From an uncultured Bacilli bacterium (GTDB lineage Bacteria; Bacillota_I; Bacilli_A; RF39; UBA660): DNA of 41,038 nucleotides. Where the stretch lies: the NCBI GenBank assembly GCA_947585595.1, contig CANPXB010000013.1, positions 1 to 41,038 of the forward strand, given 5' to 3'. The notes under the pieces were generated by a model. It searched no databases. It was given only the letters and a program-made list of their open reading frames with translations, and was not told where the DNA came from. Position 1 is the stretch's first letter, and each line of letters starts with the position of its first letter. The position numbers were made by a program, and so were the translations under genes. Of this stretch, positions 1 through 7,181 are shown in pieces.

Positions 1-14
1 ATCCAAGGCAGCCA
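1..14 (+). tRNA. 3' end of a tRNA (truncated, perhaps tRNA-Gln)
   Basis: The window opens inside what looks like the acceptor arm of a tRNA: a 7-nt acceptor strand (4-10), a G discriminator (11) and encoded CCA (12-14). It lies 7 nt before tRNA-Lys in a tRNA cluster. An acceptor strand ending in A with G73 would fit tRNA-Gln, but the anticodon is outside the window, so the identity is a guess. Confidence 0.5.
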
Positions 15-21
15 TTCTTAT

Positions 22-97
22 GTTCCGCTAGCTCAGTCGGTAGAGCATTTGACTTTTAATCAAAGGGTCTGGGGTTCGAATCCCCAGCGGGACACCA
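22..97 (+). tRNA. tRNA-Lys (anticodon TTT)
   Basis: A complete cloverleaf with encoded CCA. The acceptor strands 22-28 and 87-93 pair fully (one G-U), the anticodon stem is 48-52/60-64, the anticodon TTT is at 55-57, and GGTTCGAATCC forms the T arm. It is followed by an intrinsic terminator at 109-130, so it ends the upstream tRNA operon. Confidence 0.98.
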
Positions 98-108
98 TTC
101 TGATTGTT

Positions 109-130
109 ACAAGGGTTACCTTGTTTTTTA
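109..130 (+). terminator. Intrinsic terminator after tRNA-Lys
   Basis: The stem ACAAGG/CCTTGT (109-114/119-124) has a GTTA loop and runs into six or more T. It closes the tRNA-Lys operon before the next tRNA promoter. Confidence 0.85.
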
Positions 131-141
131 TTATAAAAAAC

Positions 142-170
142 TTGCAATTTGCATAAAATAAAGATATAAT
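142..170 (+). promoter_or_regulatory. Promoter of the tRNA-Arg/tRNA-Pro unit
   Basis: TTGCAA (142-147), a 17-nt spacer and TATAAT (165-170). It is one of the few promoters here with a good -35 and no TGN extension, as expected for a stable-RNA promoter. Confidence 0.85.
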
Positions 171-203
171 GATATTGCGTTTATGGAAACGAATCCAAAT
201 ATT

Positions 204-280
204 GCGCTCTTAGCTCAATTGGATAGAGCATTTGACTACGGATCAAAAGGTTAGGGGTTCGACTCCCTTAGGGCGCACCA
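204..280 (+). tRNA. tRNA-Arg (anticodon ACG)
   Basis: A cloverleaf with acceptor strands 204-210/270-276, anticodon stem TTTGA/TCAAA, anticodon ACG at 238-240 and encoded CCA (278-280). A34 would be deaminated to inosine to read CGN codons, which needs TadA elsewhere in the genome. Confidence 0.98.
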
Positions 281-288
281 TTATTTAT

Positions 289-365
289 CGAGAAGTAGCA
301 CAGCTTGGTAGTGCACTAGTTTTGGGAACTAGGGGTCGCAGGTTCGAATCCTGTCTTCTCGACCA
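289..365 (+). tRNA. tRNA-Pro (anticodon TGG)
   Basis: The acceptor strands 289-295/355-361 pair perfectly, the anticodon stem is CTAGT/ACTAG, the anticodon TGG is at 323-325, and CCA is encoded (363-365). It lies 8 nt after tRNA-Arg and is cotranscribed from the 142-170 promoter. Confidence 0.98.
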
Positions 366-377
366 TGTTATCAATTC

Positions 378-400
378 AGCCCAGTATTTATGGGCTTTTA
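378..400 (+). terminator. Intrinsic terminator after tRNA-Pro
   Basis: The stem AGCCCA/TGGGCT (378-383/391-396) has a 7-nt loop and is followed by a T-tract. Confidence 0.85.
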
Positions 401-459
401 ATTTGCTAAAATATTTTTTGTCCCTTAAGAATCCCTTAATGATTCTATTATTTTAATAA

Positions 460-489
460 AGTACTCAAAAATAGAGTACTTTTTCTTTT
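460..489 (+). terminator. Second intrinsic terminator downstream of the tRNA cluster
   Basis: A perfect 7-bp stem AGTACTC/GAGTACT (460-466/474-480) with a 7-nt loop and a TTTTCTTTT tail. The 60 nt between this and the first terminator hold no gene. It is either a backup terminator of the tRNA unit or the end of an unseen short transcript. Confidence 0.75.
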
Positions 490-502
490 GTTAGAGATTG
501 TG

Positions 503-511
503 TGTTATAAT
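503..511 (+). promoter_or_regulatory. Extended -10 promoter of the small gene at 580
   Basis: TGTTATAAT, with no convincing -35 (T-tract of the preceding terminator). The predicted transcript start is near 518, which gives a leader of about 60 nt. Confidence 0.7.
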
Positions 512-579
512 GTTAACAAGAAAAAAGAGTGTGAATGATAGGTAAAAAAATTTCTTAGAAATTGATAGGAAAGATGAAA

Positions 580-867
580 ATGAATGAAATTAAACTGTAT
601 GATAAAGTTAAAATTAAAAAGACAGGTGAAATAGCTGTTGTTGTATGGATAGATGAAAATCCAAATCATAATAGTTATATATTAGAAAAAGTAGGTAAAG
701 AAGAGGCACCAGTTTTCTATAGAAGAGAAGATTTTGAAATCTATGTAGAAAAGCCAAGTAAAAAATTGAATAAAGCTTTAAAAGAAGCTGATAAAATAGA
801 AAAACATCCAAATAAATATAAAAGTTATAATAATATGGAAGAATTAATAGAAGATTTAGATAAATAA
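580..867 (+). CDS. Small hypothetical protein with SH3/KOW-like N-terminus
   Basis: 95 aa, cytoplasmic, lysine- and glutamate-rich. The first ~45 residues (LYDKVKIKKTGEIAVVV...) look like a small SH3-like beta-barrel of the kind in short 'DUF4926-like' proteins. The rest is charged helix ending NMEELIEDLDK. I chose ATG 580 because AGGAAAG (567-573) lies 6 nt upstream; ATG 574 would sit on the ribosome site and TTG 562 lies before it. It is a single-gene unit, with a promoter at 503-511 and a terminator at 866-889. Function unknown; the fold is a guess from the pattern. Confidence 0.8.
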   Translation: MNEIKLYDKVKIKKTGEIAVVVWIDENPNHNSYILEKVGKEEAPVFYRREDFEIYVEKPSKKLNKALKEADKIEKHPNKYKSYNNMEELIEDLDK

Positions 868-889
868 GATCAGTTATGGTCTTTTTTTC
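866..889 (+). terminator. Intrinsic terminator of the 580 gene
   Basis: A 6-bp stem AAGATC/GGTCTT with one G-U pair and a 6-nt loop, then a run of T. The stem begins inside the TAA stop codon (865-867). Confidence 0.75.
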
Positions 890-926
890 TTGGTAAAAAT
901 ATATCTACGATTAATTACATAATGAG

Positions 927-957
927 AAGTCTACTAAAAGTAGGTTTTGTTTTTTTA
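927..957 (+). terminator. Hairpin plus T-tract upstream of the XRE gene
   Basis: The stem centred on CTACT-AAA-AGTAG (930-944, extendable by A-T/G-T pairs to 927) is followed by TTGTTTTTTT. It may be a tandem terminator of the 580 unit. If transcription of the regulator starts upstream of it, it would act as an attenuator. A weak TACAAT at 968-973, downstream of the hairpin, favours the tandem-terminator reading. Confidence 0.55.
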
Positions 958-991
958 TTAAACGAATTACAATTAGTTTTAAGGAGGACAT

Positions 992-2095
992 ATGAATTTA
1001 AATAATATTGGAGAGTATATTTGTAAAAAAAGGAAGTTAAAGAAATTAACGCAAAAGGAATTGGCGTTAAAAATGAATGTTAGTGAGAAAGCTATTTCAA
1101 AATGGGAGACAGGTAAAGGATTACCTGAAATATCTAATATGAAATTATTATGTGAAATATTAGATATAAGTTTAATTGATTTATTAAATGGTGATGATAA
1201 GAAAGATGAAGAAAAATATATTGAGTATGTTGAACATGAAAATAAGAAAAAGAATCAAATTATAAAAAGAATGATTATATCTTTTATAGTTTTATTATTT
1301 ATTTTATTACTGGTCTTTTTTGTTGGTAATTATAATAAGATAGCAATATATGAATTATATGGTGAATCAGAACATTTTACATATAATAATGGTTTATTAA
1401 TGAAATCTAATATAAAAAACTTATTAATTAGTGGTGAAATTGAAATAAAAGATGGCTATATAGCTAAAGATGATATAAAAGCGATGACTTTATATGCTGG
1501 TGATGAAAAAGTCATTGGAGTAAGAAATATGGAATTTCATAATTATTATTTAGAAGATTATGGATATGATGAAATATTAAGTGATAAAAAAATAAAAAAC
1601 TTGAATAAGTGGTTTATTAAAATTGAATATATGAAAAATAATGTTACTATGATAGAAGAAATTGCTATTAAAAATAATTTGATGATGAAGAATAATAAAT
1701 TATTTCCATTTAGAGCTGATTCAATTACTAATGATGAAAATGATAATGAGAAAGATAGTGACAAAACAAATAAGTTAATTGAATTTCTAAAGAAAAATAA
1801 TTATGAAAAAATAGATGATGTGACATATAAAAAAGATAATATTGAAATTATAGTTAGAAATAATAATGAATACTTAAGTGATTTTGTTTATAAAGACGAA
1901 AAATATTTTATTAGATTTAATCCATATACAGGATCTTATACATTTGTCGATAAGAATGATGATATAGTTTATTCTTATTATAAAAATAGTAATCATTATT
2001 ATTGTAATGGTGAGTTATGTAGTGATCCACCTAAAGATATAACTAGATACTATGAAAAGATAGATGAAGAGTTTGAAGAATTCTATGTAAATTAA
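992..2095 (+). CDS. Membrane-anchored XRE-family transcriptional regulator
   Basis: 367 aa. Residues ~6-60 form a Cro/C1-type helix-turn-helix (LTQKELALKMNVSEKAISKWE... typical of XRE proteins). A lysine-rich linker precedes one membrane span at ~94-112, and ~255 residues follow on the presumed outer face. The extracellular part is charged, matches no domain I recognise, and has two Cys near the C-terminus (YYCNGELCSDPP) that could form a disulfide. The layout fits a one-component transmembrane regulator in which an envelope signal reaches a cytoplasmic DNA-binding domain. AAGGAGG (981-987) sits 4 nt before ATG 992. It is monocistronic, convergent with malQ, and shares a terminator with it. 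Confidence 0.88.
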   Translation: MNLNNIGEYICKKRKLKKLTQKELALKMNVSEKAISKWETGKGLPEISNMKLLCEILDISLIDLLNGDDKKDEEKYIEYVEHENKKKNQIIKRMIISFIVLLFILLLVFFVGNYNKIAIYELYGESEHFTYNNGLLMKSNIKNLLISGEIEIKDGYIAKDDIKAMTLYAGDEKVIGVRNMEFHNYYLEDYGYDEILSDKKIKNLNKWFIKIEYMKNNVTMIEEIAIKNNLMMKNNKLFPFRADSITNDENDNEKDSDKTNKLIEFLKKNNYEKIDDVTYKKDNIEIIVRNNNEYLSDFVYKDEKYFIRFNPYTGSYTFVDKNDDIVYSYYKNSNHYYCNGELCSDPPKDITRYYEKIDEEFEEFYVN

Positions 2096-2130
2096 AAGAT
2101 TGTTAAGTAATGTTAACAATCTTTGTTTTT
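2095..2130. terminator. Bidirectional terminator between the XRE gene and malQ
   Basis: A perfect 12-bp stem AAAGATTGTTAA/TTAACAATCTTT (2095-2106/2113-2124) with a 6-nt loop and T-rich flanks on both strands. It overlaps the last base of the XRE gene and the malQ stop codon. Confidence 0.85.
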
Positions 2131-3453
2131 AAGTAGTTCTTCTTTTAGTAATTCCATACTTTGTTTGAATTCATTGAAATCTAATAGTTCCCATGACCAG
2201 TTTTCATCATTAGAATAACCGGGTAGATTAATGCGAGAGCTTTCATCTAAACCAATGATATCTTGGACTGGGAAGATAGCTAAACGAGCAGGACTTTGTA
2301 AACAATATTTAATTAATGAAATATTTATTTGGTCATTTTGACAATTATGTTCTTTTAAGAATTCTTGTAAACTGGTTTGTTCTTTTAGAGATAAATTATT
2401 ATACCAACCAATAATAGTGTTATTATCATGATTACCAGTATAGATGACCATATTAGTTGAATCTTCATAATTATCTTTTTTATTTAATGGATCTAAGGTA
2501 TACTCAATTATTTTCATTTTAGTAAAGTGATATTTATCACGAAGTAGTTCAGTTTCTTTTCTAATATCACCTAGGTCTTCAACAACAAAGCGATCCCAAG
2601 TAGTATATTTAAATAATTGATCAAAGAATTTAGACCCTGGTCCTTCAACATACCATCCTTCTTTAGGGCTTGAATTGATAGGAATTTTAAAATAAGTATC
2701 AAAAGCTCTAAAGTGATCAATTCTAATAATATCATATCTATTTAGAAATTCTTGATAACGTTTGATTAAGTATTTAAAGTTATCTTTTGCCATGTAATTA
2801 AAGTTATATAAGGGATGACCCCATTTTTGACCATTTTCGTTAAAGTAGTCAGGTGATGCACCAGAAACATATTTCATATGACCATTTTCTAATTCATAGT
2901 ATTCAGGATAGTTTGCAACTTCACAAGAATTAAAATCAGGATAGATAGGCATATCACCAATTATTTTAATACCATTTTGATGCGCATAGGATTTTAATTC
3001 GTTCCATTCTTTATCTAATATATATTGTAAGAAGAGATAGTAGTTTTCGTCTTCATTATGTTGTTTACTCATGTATTTAGCATATTTTATTATTTCTTCA
3101 TTTTGACAAAATTTTAAATATTCTTCATTAGGTTTAAAATTATTGAAAGCTATCTTATAATATTGATCTTTGTAATTATCATATTTAATACGATTACTTT
3201 TTATTTTTTCTAGTACATTATCTAGTAGATGCATATCTTTTAATTTATCTAAAGATATATAGTTTTCATTTAGAGCATAGTAACTAGTTGGCGAATAAGG
3301 ACTGATACCGCTAGCATTTATAGGAAGAATTTCCCAGTACTTAATATTATATTTTTTTAAAATATCTATAAATTCATAAGCTTCATAACCAAAATCACCA
3401 ATACCATATTTACTAGGTAAAGAGAAAATAGGGAGTAAAATACCAAGTTCCAT
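2113..3453 (-). CDS. malQ: 4-alpha-glucanotransferase (amylomaltase)
   Basis: 446 aa, GH77. Transfers alpha-1,4-glucan segments between maltooligosaccharides in cytosolic maltodextrin/glycogen use. Visible family motifs are SPYSPTS near residue 51, the nucleophile Asp246 in RIDHFRAFD, the acid/base Glu292 in VVEDLG, and His342-Asp343 in TGNHDNNT. It is somewhat shorter than the usual ~500 residues, but all catalytic positions are present. Start: GGTGA six nt upstream of ATG. It is transcribed divergently from yidD. No other maltodextrin gene is in the window, so its pathway partners lie elsewhere. Confidence 0.96.
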   Translation of the reverse strand: MELGILLPIFSLPSKYGIGDFGYEAYEFIDILKKYNIKYWEILPINASGISPYSPTSYYALNENYISLDKLKDMHLLDNVLEKIKSNRIKYDNYKDQYYKIAFNNFKPNEEYLKFCQNEEIIKYAKYMSKQHNEDENYYLFLQYILDKEWNELKSYAHQNGIKIIGDMPIYPDFNSCEVANYPEYYELENGHMKYVSGASPDYFNENGQKWGHPLYNFNYMAKDNFKYLIKRYQEFLNRYDIIRIDHFRAFDTYFKIPINSSPKEGWYVEGPGSKFFDQLFKYTTWDRFVVEDLGDIRKETELLRDKYHFTKMKIIEYTLDPLNKKDNYEDSTNMVIYTGNHDNNTIIGWYNNLSLKEQTSLQEFLKEHNCQNDQINISLIKYCLQSPARLAIFPVQDIIGLDESSRINLPGYSNDENWSWELLDFNEFKQSMELLKEELLKNKDC

Positions 3454-3523
3454 ATATTATCACCATTTTAATCTTATCATAAGTAATAGGTTTTGTGATA
3501 AAATATGTTTGTTAGGTGATGCA

Positions 3524-3745
3524 ATGAAAAGATTATCGATTAAATTAATTGAGTTATATCAAGTAACACCTTTACATTGTCATTCAATGTGTCGATATAC
3601 ACCAACTTGTTCACAGTATATGAAAGAAGCAATAGAAAAGTATGGATGTATTAAAGGAATATGGTTAGGAATTAAGAGAATACTTAGATGTCATCCTTTT
3701 GGTGGAAAAGGGTATGATCCTGTTCCGATAAAAGAAAATAAATGA
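3524..3745 (+). CDS. yidD: Membrane protein insertion efficiency factor YidD
   Basis: 73 aa. YidD is a small basic amphipathic protein that assists YidC/Oxa1 insertion of membrane proteins. The family signature is clear: [10 protein letters not shown], then [17 protein letters not shown] 3524 is preferred over TTG 3509 because AGGTGA (3514-3519) lies just upstream. In most bacteria it sits beside rnpA/yidC near oriC; here it is detached. It uses a TGA stop, the only one among the 41 complete genes here, and that TGA doubles as the TG element of the next promoter. Confidence 0.95.
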   Translation: MKRLSIKLIELYQVTPLHCHSMCRYTPTCSQYMKEAIEKYGCIKGIWLGIKRILRCHPFGGKGYDPVPIKENK

Positions 3746-3751
3746 TATAAT
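3743..3751 (+). promoter_or_regulatory. Extended -10 promoter overlapping the yidD stop codon
   Basis: TGATATAAT, whose first three bases are the yidD TGA stop. A weak TTCCGA lies 17 nt upstream of the TATAAT. The predicted start is near 3757, only ~10 nt before the next ATG and directly at its GGTGA ribosome site. Confidence 0.7.
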
Positions 3752-3766
3752 GGAAATGGTGATAGT

Positions 3767-4402
3767 ATGAAAAAGGAAACAGTTCTTGATACTTTATCTT
3801 TTATAGTAGCAGTAGTAACAATTATATTAGTTGTTTGTTTAAGAAGTAATTTTACTTATTTAATCTTAGCTGGTAGTATTGGTTCTATATTATATGGGTT
3901 ATTAGCTTCATTAAATAAGAATAATTATGGATATATCTTTTTAAGTTTAGGAATTAGTGCTTTAGTAACTATTCTTTTATATATGAATAAGATTTTAGAT
4001 AAGAGTGATTCAATAACTTTTATGATTACTGGTAGTGTCTTTATGTTAATGATTATTACTTTAATATTTAATTATTTAAATAGAAAAGTTAATTTTAAGA
4101 AATATAATATGGTAGTAGAGGGAAGAGTTATTGATTTAGTTAAGAATCCTAATACGAAGAAAGAATATTTTCAACCTGTATATGAATTTGAAGTAGATGG
4201 TGAAGTATTTAATGTAGATTATCCAATGTTTAAAAATAAATTTATTCCTAATATTGGGGATACACAGAAGATATATGTAAATAGTAAAGATCATAAAGAT
4301 GTTTTCTTTGATAAAAGTACAGGAGAAAAGATATATGATTATGCTTTAAGTGCTTTTTTAATAATAGCTTCACTAATAATTATGATTACTTTATTTATCT
4401 AA
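3767..4402 (+). CDS. Membrane protein with DUF3592-like domain
   Basis: 211 aa. Three N-terminal membrane spans (about 10-28, 32-50, 55-70) and a fourth at ~83-101 are followed by a soluble segment and a final C-terminal span (~190-211). The soluble part (VVEGRVIDLVKNPNTKKEYFQPVY...FEVDGE...NIGDTQKIYVN) has the DUF3592 pattern: a beta-rich module that starts with a G-x-V strand and ends in 'vGd.v.vyvNp'. The biochemical role of the family is unknown. GGTGA lies 4 nt before ATG. It is followed after 1 nt by the next gene, so the two are cotranscribed. Confidence 0.85.
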   Translation: MKKETVLDTLSFIVAVVTIILVVCLRSNFTYLILAGSIGSILYGLLASLNKNNYGYIFLSLGISALVTILLYMNKILDKSDSITFMITGSVFMLMIITLIFNYLNRKVNFKKYNMVVEGRVIDLVKNPNTKKEYFQPVYEFEVDGEVFNVDYPMFKNKFIPNIGDTQKIYVNSKDHKDVFFDKSTGEKIYDYALSAFLIIASLIIMITLFI

Positions 4403-4403
4403 G

Positions 4404-4688
4404 ATGACAGAAGAAGATTTAATGAATAGTTTAAGAACAGAGTTTCAAGTTCTTGAATTAAAAAGATTTCAAATAGTTAATAATTATGTAATGGGAATAG
4501 TAAAAATTAGTGAAATAAAAGAGTTTAAAGACTTGTTATTTAGTTTTAGAGATAAGTTATATGCTATATCTGTTAGTGATAGCAATTTAATAGAATTTGC
4601 GAAAATGAAAAGTATGGTACAGCACTATAATACGGAGGTTTTGGAGGATGAAAACATTTTAGAAATGGCTTATGATAATGTCAACTAG
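4404..4688 (+). CDS. Small helical hypothetical protein
   Basis: 94 aa, acidic, predicted all-helical, no membrane segment or signal. I do not recognise the family. Helical spacing and size vaguely recall YlbF/YmcA-type proteins, but no diagnostic motif is visible. ATG 4404 follows the upstream TAA by one base, so translation is probably coupled and the product may work with the DUF3592-like protein. A weak terminator follows at 4697-4730. Confidence 0.75.
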   Translation: MTEEDLMNSLRTEFQVLELKRFQIVNNYVMGIVKISEIKEFKDLLFSFRDKLYAISVSDSNLIEFAKMKSMVQHYNTEVLEDENILEMAYDNVN

Positions 4689-4696
4689 GTATACAG

Positions 4697-4730
4697 AAAA
4701 GTTATAACAGAATAATTTTTCTTTTTTTTT
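4697..4730 (+). terminator. AT-rich intrinsic terminator after the 3767-4688 pair
   Basis: A 9-bp stem AAAAGTTAT/ATAATTTTT (4697-4705/4712-4720, one G-T) with a 6-nt loop and a CTTTTTTTTT tail. It has almost no G-C pairs, so its strength is uncertain. Confidence 0.6.
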
Positions 4731-4741
4731 GCCATAATAAT

Positions 4742-4750
4742 TGGTATAAT
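4742..4750 (+). promoter_or_regulatory. Extended -10 promoter of the secreted protein gene at 4789
   Basis: TGGTATAAT. The place of the -35 is taken by the terminator T-tract. The predicted start is about 4757, exactly where a hairpin begins. Confidence 0.75.
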
Positions 4751-4755
4751 TAAGT

Positions 4756-4788
4756 CATTCCCTTTGGTAAAGGTAGTGAAATTTTTTT
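4756..4788 (+). promoter_or_regulatory. Terminator-like hairpin in the 5' leader abutting the start codon
   Basis: Strands 4756-4765 and 4769-4778 pair (CATTCCCTTT with AAAGGTAGTG; one mismatch, one G-T) around a 3-nt loop. AAA and seven T follow, ending at the A of ATG 4789. The only Shine-Dalgarno-like bases (AAAGG, 4769-4773) lie in the 3' stem strand and 15 nt from the ATG. This looks like an intrinsic terminator/attenuator or a structure that sequesters the ribosome site. Confidence 0.6.
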
Positions 4789-6036
4789 ATGAAGAGAAAA
4801 TATTTAGTAATTGCGATATTACTAATGCTTATGGGGAGTATTAATGTAAAAGCATTAGTTTATAGTAATTGCGAAGTATTAGCTTCTTTTAAACTGCAAT
4901 CAAGTTTAGATGAAGAACAAATTATTTGTAAGGGTGAGGAGTTTGGTAATGGTACTGATTCTATTTACTATTCTGGTAAAGGTAATGTAATAGTATTGAA
5001 TAATGCTAATATATATTACTTAGAGAGTGGTAAAGTAGCTAATGTTACTTTAGATATAGCAAATGATAATAATATAAGTTTGTTAAATCTAAATAATAAA
5101 CAAATTAAAGTAACAGGTAAAGGTTCTTTAAAATTTAAACAAAATTCTTATGTAAAAAAAGTTGTTAATGGATTACCAATTTATAATTATTCATTTAATG
5201 ACAAATTAATATTATCTGATGATAATAAAATATACGAGGGAACTACATTAGAATTTGAAGAATCTTATGATACTTTAAAAGAGTTGAATAGCTTAAATGA
5301 ACAGTACAATATAGATGATTTTGTTTTAACACAAGTTGTTGACTATAATAAAATGACTTCTGTTACAGTAACAGAATCTTGGATATCTAGTCATATTATG
5401 ACAGATTTAGACATATCTTTAGATAATGGATATGGTGTTATTAAATATGTTGAACCTAAAATAGAAGAGAAAGTTGTTAAAAGTGATAGCTCTACTTTAG
5501 AAAGTGATAATGTTATATTAATATCAGAAGATAAAGTTAATTCTAAATATAAATTAGAAGTTGATGATTTAAAAGAGGATGAGATAGCAGATAAAGTATC
5601 TAATTCGATTGATAAATTATTAGTTGGTTTATATGATGTTAATGTTTATAATGGTAAGAAGATTGTTTCAATGAAGAATGGTTCTTATACAATAAAGATT
5701 AAGTTAGAAGATAATATTAATGAATATGATGATTATCAAATAATATATGTTAATGATGATGGTGAAATAGAAGAATATATTGATGCTAAAATTGATGGTG
5801 GATATATTGTTTTTGAAACATCACATTTAAGTCAATATGGAGTTATTGCAATACCTAAAGAAGAAGTACCAATAGAAACTATTAGTGTCGAAAAAAGAAT
5901 AGTTAATGTTGGTAATGTATTAAAAGTTAGTTTATTAGTTTCTTTTATTGCAGTAGCTTTAGGTTTAATAGGTTTTACATTATTTAAGAGTAATTTACTT
6001 AATAAGAAAAAAAGAAAGAGAAAAAAGGCCTTATAG
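4789..6036 (+). CDS. Secreted, C-terminally membrane-anchored surface protein
   Basis: 415 aa. Residues 1-22 are a signal peptide (MKRK, hydrophobic core, likely cleavage after VKA). Residues ~377-399 form a C-terminal span followed by a very basic tail (KKKRKRKK). The outer part is beta-rich and acidic. Near residue 340, the stretch IVFETSHLSQYGVIA matches the 'F.tsHfS.Yav' module found just before the anchors of many Firmicutes surface proteins. There is no LPxTG-type motif, so it is probably anchored by the span itself. No enzymatic motif is visible. The translation start region is unusual: it lacks a properly spaced Shine-Dalgarno and abuts a terminator-like hairpin. Confidence 0.85.
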   Translation: MKRKYLVIAILLMLMGSINVKALVYSNCEVLASFKLQSSLDEEQIICKGEEFGNGTDSIYYSGKGNVIVLNNANIYYLESGKVANVTLDIANDNNISLLNLNNKQIKVTGKGSLKFKQNSYVKKVVNGLPIYNYSFNDKLILSDDNKIYEGTTLEFEESYDTLKELNSLNEQYNIDDFVLTQVVDYNKMTSVTVTESWISSHIMTDLDISLDNGYGVIKYVEPKIEEKVVKSDSSTLESDNVILISEDKVNSKYKLEVDDLKEDEIADKVSNSIDKLLVGLYDVNVYNGKKIVSMKNGSYTIKIKLEDNINEYDDYQIIYVNDDGEIEEYIDAKIDGGYIVFETSHLSQYGVIAIPKEEVPIETISVEKRIVNVGNVLKVSLLVSFIAVALGLIGFTLFKSNLLNKKKRKRKKAL

Positions 6037-6047
6037 AGGTCTTTTTT
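6021..6047 (+). terminator. Intrinsic terminator of the 4789 gene
   Basis: A 10-bp stem AAAAAAGGCC/GGTCTTTTTT (6021-6030/6038-6047, one G-T). The TAG stop (6034-6036) is in the 7-nt loop. The U-tract is the distal part of the stem and leads directly into the next promoter. Confidence 0.75.
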
Positions 6048-6055
6048 GGTATAAT
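6047..6055 (+). promoter_or_regulatory. Extended -10 promoter giving a predicted leaderless mRNA
   Basis: TGGTATAAT ends at 6055 and the ATG of the next gene is at 6062, six bases later. Transcription should begin at or next to the A of that ATG, so the leader would be about zero nt long. Confidence 0.7.
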
Positions 6056-6061
6056 TTAATA

Positions 6062-6331
6062 ATGAAGTATTTTATAATATATATAGTTATTATTAATTTA
6101 GTTAGTTTTATTGTTTATGGTATAGATAAATGGTTAGCTAAGAGGAATAGTTTTAGAATAAGTGAAAGATGGTTATTTATTCTTAGTCTTTTTGGGGGAC
6201 CGGGTGGAGCTATAATAGGAATGTTGGTGTTTAGACATAAAACTAAGAAGATGAAGTTTTATCTATGGAATATAATGATGTTATTAATATGGTTATATTT
6301 AGGATATAAGTTTATAAAAGGAAGTGTATAA
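6062..6331 (+). CDS. DUF1294 family membrane protein
   Basis: 89 aa with three to four membrane segments. The DUF1294 signature is present: YGIDKWLAKRNSFRISE, then LFGGPGGAIIGMLVFRHKTKKMKF. The family has no assigned activity. There is no ribosome binding site before ATG 6062, which matches the leaderless promoter at 6047-6055. It heads a run of short genes (ASCH, NUDIX) with 1-3 nt gaps. Confidence 0.93.
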   Translation: MKYFIIYIVIINLVSFIVYGIDKWLAKRNSFRISERWLFILSLFGGPGGAIIGMLVFRHKTKKMKFYLWNIMMLLIWLYLGYKFIKGSV

Positions 6332-6332
6332 G

Positions 6333-6674
6333 ATGGAAATGGTTGTTCATTTAGATAATGATGTATTTGAAATAGTTAGAAAAGGAATTAAAGATGTTGA
6401 AGTAAGAGTTAATGATGAAAAAAGAAGACAACTTAAAGTTGGAGATACTTTAGTGTTTTTAAAAAGACCTTTAGATGATGAAGAGATAAGAGCTAAGGTA
6501 ACTTTTTTAGACTATTATGATAATTTTAATGAATTAGTTAAACATTATGAAATGAAGAGACTTTATTTAGAAAGTTATACTAAAGAGATGTGGATTCATG
6601 AAATGGAAAGATTTTATACAGAAGAAGAACAAACTAAGTATGGAGTAGTAGCGATTGGTTTTAGAAAGGAATAG
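6333..6674 (+). CDS. ASCH domain protein
   Basis: 113 aa, soluble. The pattern is that of ASCH domains, which have a PUA-like fold thought to bind RNA: a first strand (MVVHLDNDVFEIVRKGIKDVEVR), then RRQLKVGDTLVFLKRP and a beta-alpha element, ending YGVVAIGF. ATG 6333 lies 1 nt after the previous stop, with AAAGGAAG at 6317-6323; ATG 6339 is an alternative. GTG 6324 upstream has no better ribosome site. It is cotranscribed with DUF1294 and a NUDIX hydrolase. Confidence 0.85.
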   Translation: MEMVVHLDNDVFEIVRKGIKDVEVRVNDEKRRQLKVGDTLVFLKRPLDDEEIRAKVTFLDYYDNFNELVKHYEMKRLYLESYTKEMWIHEMERFYTEEEQTKYGVVAIGFRKE

Positions 6675-6677
6675 AGC

Positions 6678-7145
6678 ATGAAAAGAAGTGCAGGAATCTT
6701 ACCTTATAAAATAGAAGATAATAAATTAAAAGTATATTTAGAACATCCAGGAGGACCTTATTGGCAAGGGAAAGATAGATGGAGTATTTGTAAAGGTGAA
6801 TATACTGAAGAAAGAGCTATTGAAGCAGCAATAAGAGAATTTCATGAAGAAACAGGTACTAAAGTAGAAGAAAGTGAATTAGAGTTTTTAGGATCACAGA
6901 AGTTAAGTTCAACTAATAAATTAATTATTATTTTTATTATTAATAAGGATATAGATGTAACTAAGATGAAAAGTAATACTTTTACGATAGAATATCCAAT
7001 CGGTTCTGGAGAATTTAGAGAGTTTCCAGAGATGGATGAAGCAAGATGGTTTACAATAGATGAAGCGAAAGCTAAAATATTTAAAGGACAAGAAAAGATT
7101 TTAGATAAATTAGAAGAAAGATATAATAATGGTTATTTGAAGTAA
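6678..7145 (+). CDS. NUDIX hydrolase, COG4119-like
   Basis: 155 aa. Hydrolyses a nucleoside diphosphate linked to some other group; the substrate is unknown. The N-terminus (SAGILPYK...VYLEHPGGPYWQGKDRWSICKGE) is characteristic of the COG4119 group of NUDIX proteins. The NUDIX box spans residues ~40-60 and keeps the metal-binding REFHEETG core, but is one residue short in its first loop relative to Gx5Ex7REUxEExGU, and the usual 'PKG' reads CKG. It is translationally packed behind the ASCH gene (3-nt gap, AAAGGA upstream). Confidence 0.93.
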   Translation: MKRSAGILPYKIEDNKLKVYLEHPGGPYWQGKDRWSICKGEYTEERAIEAAIREFHEETGTKVEESELEFLGSQKLSSTNKLIIIFIINKDIDVTKMKSNTFTIEYPIGSGEFREFPEMDEARWFTIDEAKAKIFKGQEKILDKLEERYNNGYLK

Positions 7146-7149
7146 GATA

Positions 7150-7158
7150 TGGTATTAT
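7150..7158 (+). promoter_or_regulatory. Possible internal extended -10 promoter before the CmpB-like gene
   Basis: TGGTATTAT, 24 nt before ATG 7182, with no terminator between it and the NUDIX gene. It would add independent expression to the CmpB-like/SWIM pair. Confidence 0.45.
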
Positions 7159-7181
7159 TGATAGGGAATAGGAGTGTTTAA

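Noticed and set aside
232-456. 74-codon ORF across the tRNA-Arg/tRNA-Pro genes
   Set aside because: It reads through two complete tRNA genes and a terminator; no ribosome site.
3524-3745. UGA read as tryptophan (Mycoplasma code)
   Set aside because: yidD ends at TGA at the expected family C-terminus and Trp is encoded by TGG throughout; no gene needs TGA read-through.
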